From Lachnospiraceae bacterium UBA6998 (GTDB lineage: Bacteria > Bacillota > Clostridia > Lachnospirales > Lachnospiraceae), in contig DJXS01000072.1 of the NCBI GenBank assembly GCA_002448395.1, positions 1-6,156 of the forward strand: 6,156 nucleotides of DNA, read 5' to 3'. A program made the position numbers and the translations under genes. Under the pieces are notes generated by a model, which saw only the letters and a program-made list of their open reading frames with translations, ran no database searches and was not told the origin of the DNA. This document shows positions 4,538 through 6,156 of this stretch, piece after piece (position 1 is the stretch's first letter; the number at the start of each line of letters is the position of its first letter).

Positions 4538-6156
4538 ATGAGCTCCGAGACAAGTGTAAAGAAGGAATATCAGGCTCTCCTGACTCCGTGGAAGATCGGG
4601 AACTGTGAGATCAAAAACCGCTTTGTCGTGACTTCGATGGGCGGCACGGATCTCTTTGGATGGATGGAGCGCAATCATTTCGATAAAGATGGCGCCAGAT
4701 TCGTGCTGGAGGCGGCACAAGGCGGCGCGGGGCTGGTCCTTCCCGGCTGCCAGCCTGTCTATAATCCGATGTTTGGGCAGTGGCTGCACAAGAACAAGAA
4801 GATGTTCAGAGATCTGGCAAAATGGATGCCGGAGTTTCACAAGACCGGCGCCAAGCTGTTCGTGCAGCTGACGGCTGGATTCGGCCGCAGTTTCACGATC
4901 TCCCAGATGATGGAGGAGCTTTACTCCAATAAGGTCCTGCGCGAGGCTTCAAAGCCGTTCATGGATCTGGATAAGATCACTGCGAGCGCATCGCCCGCGC
5001 CCAACCGCTGGTCGGACAAAGTACCCTCCAGGGCAATGACTGTAGAGGAGATCCACGAATTTGTGGACGCGTTTGCCGAGTGCGCGAAGCTCCTCAAGGA
5101 GGCGGGAGTGGACGGCGTGGAGATCCATGCGGTGCATGAGGGCTATCTGCTCGACCAGTTTACGCTCAAATATGTGAATCATCGCACAGATGAATACGGC
5201 GGATCTTTCGAGAACCGATACCGTTTCCCGGTGGAGATCGTTAAGGCTATCAAGAAGGCCTGCGGAAAAGATTTCCCTGTCTCATTGCGCTACAGCGTAG
5301 TCTCCAAGACTAAGGGGATGCGCCGCGGGGCGCTGCCCGGTGAGGAATTCGAGGAAGCCGGGCGCGATATGGAAGAGTCCGAGTGGGCGGCAAAATATCT
5401 CCAGGACGCCGGTTACGACATGCTCAACTGCGACAACGGAACCTATGACGCATGGTACTGGGCGCACCCGCCGATCTACATGCCCGAGAACTGCAACCTG
5501 GAGTATGTGGAGCACATCAGAAAATTTGTGGATATTCCGGTTGTCTGCGCAGGACGAATGGACCCTGTGACAGCCGCTGATGCAGTAGCAAGGGGAGGCA
5601 TTGACGGAGCGGGATTCGCAAGACAGTTCCTTGCGGATCCGGAGTGGGTCAACAAACTGATCGAGGGAAGAGAGGACGAGATCCGTCCCTGCATCCTGTG
5701 CCATAACGGATGTTTTAACATGGCGCATTATAAGGGAGTTCCCAACGACCAGGATCTGTTTGACTCCCTGCATCTGGCGCGCTGCGCAGTCAACGCGGAG
5801 ATGATGCAGTGGAAGAAGCATCACATTAAGAAAGCGAAGAATCCGCAGACAGTCGCTATCGTCGGAGGAGGCATCGGCGGAATGGAAGCCGCCCGTGTTC
5901 TTGCGCTGCGCGGCCATAAGCCGGTAATCTATGAGCGCACAGACTGTTTGGGCGGCGCCTTTATCGCAGCTGCGGCGGAATCCTATAAAGGAAAACTACG
6001 CGACCTGCTCGCCTGGTACCGGCTTCAGATGGAGGATCTTGATATCGAGATCCACTACAACTATGAAGTGAGGACAGTTCAGGAGTTCGGAGATCAGCCT
6101 GTGATCGTGGCGACCGGCGCTGTGCCGCGCGTCCTCAAAGGCGTAAAGGGCCATGA
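4538..6156 (+). CDS. 2-enoate reductase-like NADH:flavin oxidoreductase (Old Yellow Enzyme family), 3' end cut by window
   Basis: The frame stays open from 4538 to the edge (539 codons). Full-length relatives have about 640-680 residues, so roughly 100-140 are missing. Domain 1 is an FMN-binding TIM barrel: LLTPWKIGNCEIKNRFV (14-30), DGVEIHAVHEGYLLDQF (192-208) with paired His197 and His200, RTDEYGGSFENRYRF (216-230), and VCAGRM with a phosphate-binding region to 361. A cysteine cluster follows (Cys385, 388, 392 and 416) for a [4Fe-4S] centre. Domain 2 is a Rossmann FAD/NAD(P) domain with GGGIGG (443-448) and VATGAVPR (524-531). HAVHEGYLLDQF and DAWYWAHPP (304-312) point to the 2-enoate reductase branch, which also holds cinnamate reductase FldZ and is related to bile-acid BaiCD and BaiH. 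These enzymes use NADH to saturate activated C=C bonds in the cytoplasm. Position after aconitase X suggests it reduces the dehydration product. A steroid or other enone substrate cannot be excluded. Confidence 0.9.
   Translation, partial: MSSETSVKKEYQALLTPWKIGNCEIKNRFVVTSMGGTDLFGWMERNHFDKDGARFVLEAAQGGAGLVLPGCQPVYNPMFGQWLHKNKKMFRDLAKWMPEFHKTGAKLFVQLTAGFGRSFTISQMMEELYSNKVLREASKPFMDLDKITASASPAPNRWSDKVPSRAMTVEEIHEFVDAFAECAKLLKEAGVDGVEIHAVHEGYLLDQFTLKYVNHRTDEYGGSFENRYRFPVEIVKAIKKACGKDFPVSLRYSVVSKTKGMRRGALPGEEFEEAGRDMEESEWAAKYLQDAGYDMLNCDNGTYDAWYWAHPPIYMPENCNLEYVEHIRKFVDIPVVCAGRMDPVTAADAVARGGIDGAGFARQFLADPEWVNKLIEGREDEIRPCILCHNGCFNMAHYKGVPNDQDLFDSLHLARCAVNAEMMQWKKHHIKKAKNPQTVAIVGGGIGGMEAARVLALRGHKPVIYERTDCLGGAFIAAAAESYKGKLRDLLAWYRLQMEDLDIEIHYNYEVRTVQEFGDQPVIVATGAVPRVLKGVKGH

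Noticed and set aside
3969..4840. Minus-strand open frames opposite the small subunit and the start of the reductase
   Set aside because: They run antisense to well-supported genes and show no motif of their own.

Overview
The window looks like chromosomal DNA of an anaerobic, gut-type Clostridia (Lachnospiraceae or a relative). The clues are strong AGGAGG-type ribosome binding sites, about even base composition by eye, a 2-enoate-reductase-type flavoenzyme of the kind common in such anaerobes, and a small solitary vWA protein of a type I associate with these bacteria. This placement is inference; no rRNA or other marker gene is present. All genes are on the + strand.

Layout. Positions 1-26 hold the end of a terminator-like hairpin of an upstream unit. 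Positions 179-1291 encode an extended SDR (NAD(P)-dependent epimerase/dihydroflavonol-reductase-like enzyme). Positions 1292-1458 are a non-coding 3' region that can fold into several hairpins and ends in a clear intrinsic terminator. Positions 1531-2205 encode a vWA/MIDAS protein with its own extended -10 promoter and a terminator hairpin overlapping its stop codon. Positions 2206-2715 contain no convincing gene. They hold an unusual convergent repeat array, three ~62-bp units forward and two reversed, nested about a centre near 2411. A promoter and leader follow for the next operon.

Positions 2716-6156+ form a tight three-gene operon: aconitase X large subunit, aconitase X small (swivel) subunit, and an Old Yellow Enzyme/2-enoate-reductase-type Fe-S flavoenzyme cut by the right edge. 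Aconitase X enzymes dehydrate hydroxy acids; the archaeal member makes a 2-enoic acid from mevalonate 5-phosphate. 2-enoate reductases saturate such C=C bonds. The simplest reading is a dehydrate-then-reduce cassette turning an unidentified hydroxycarboxylate into its saturated acid, perhaps as an electron sink. The substrate cannot be read from the sequence. This operon and the repeat array are the two items most worth following up.
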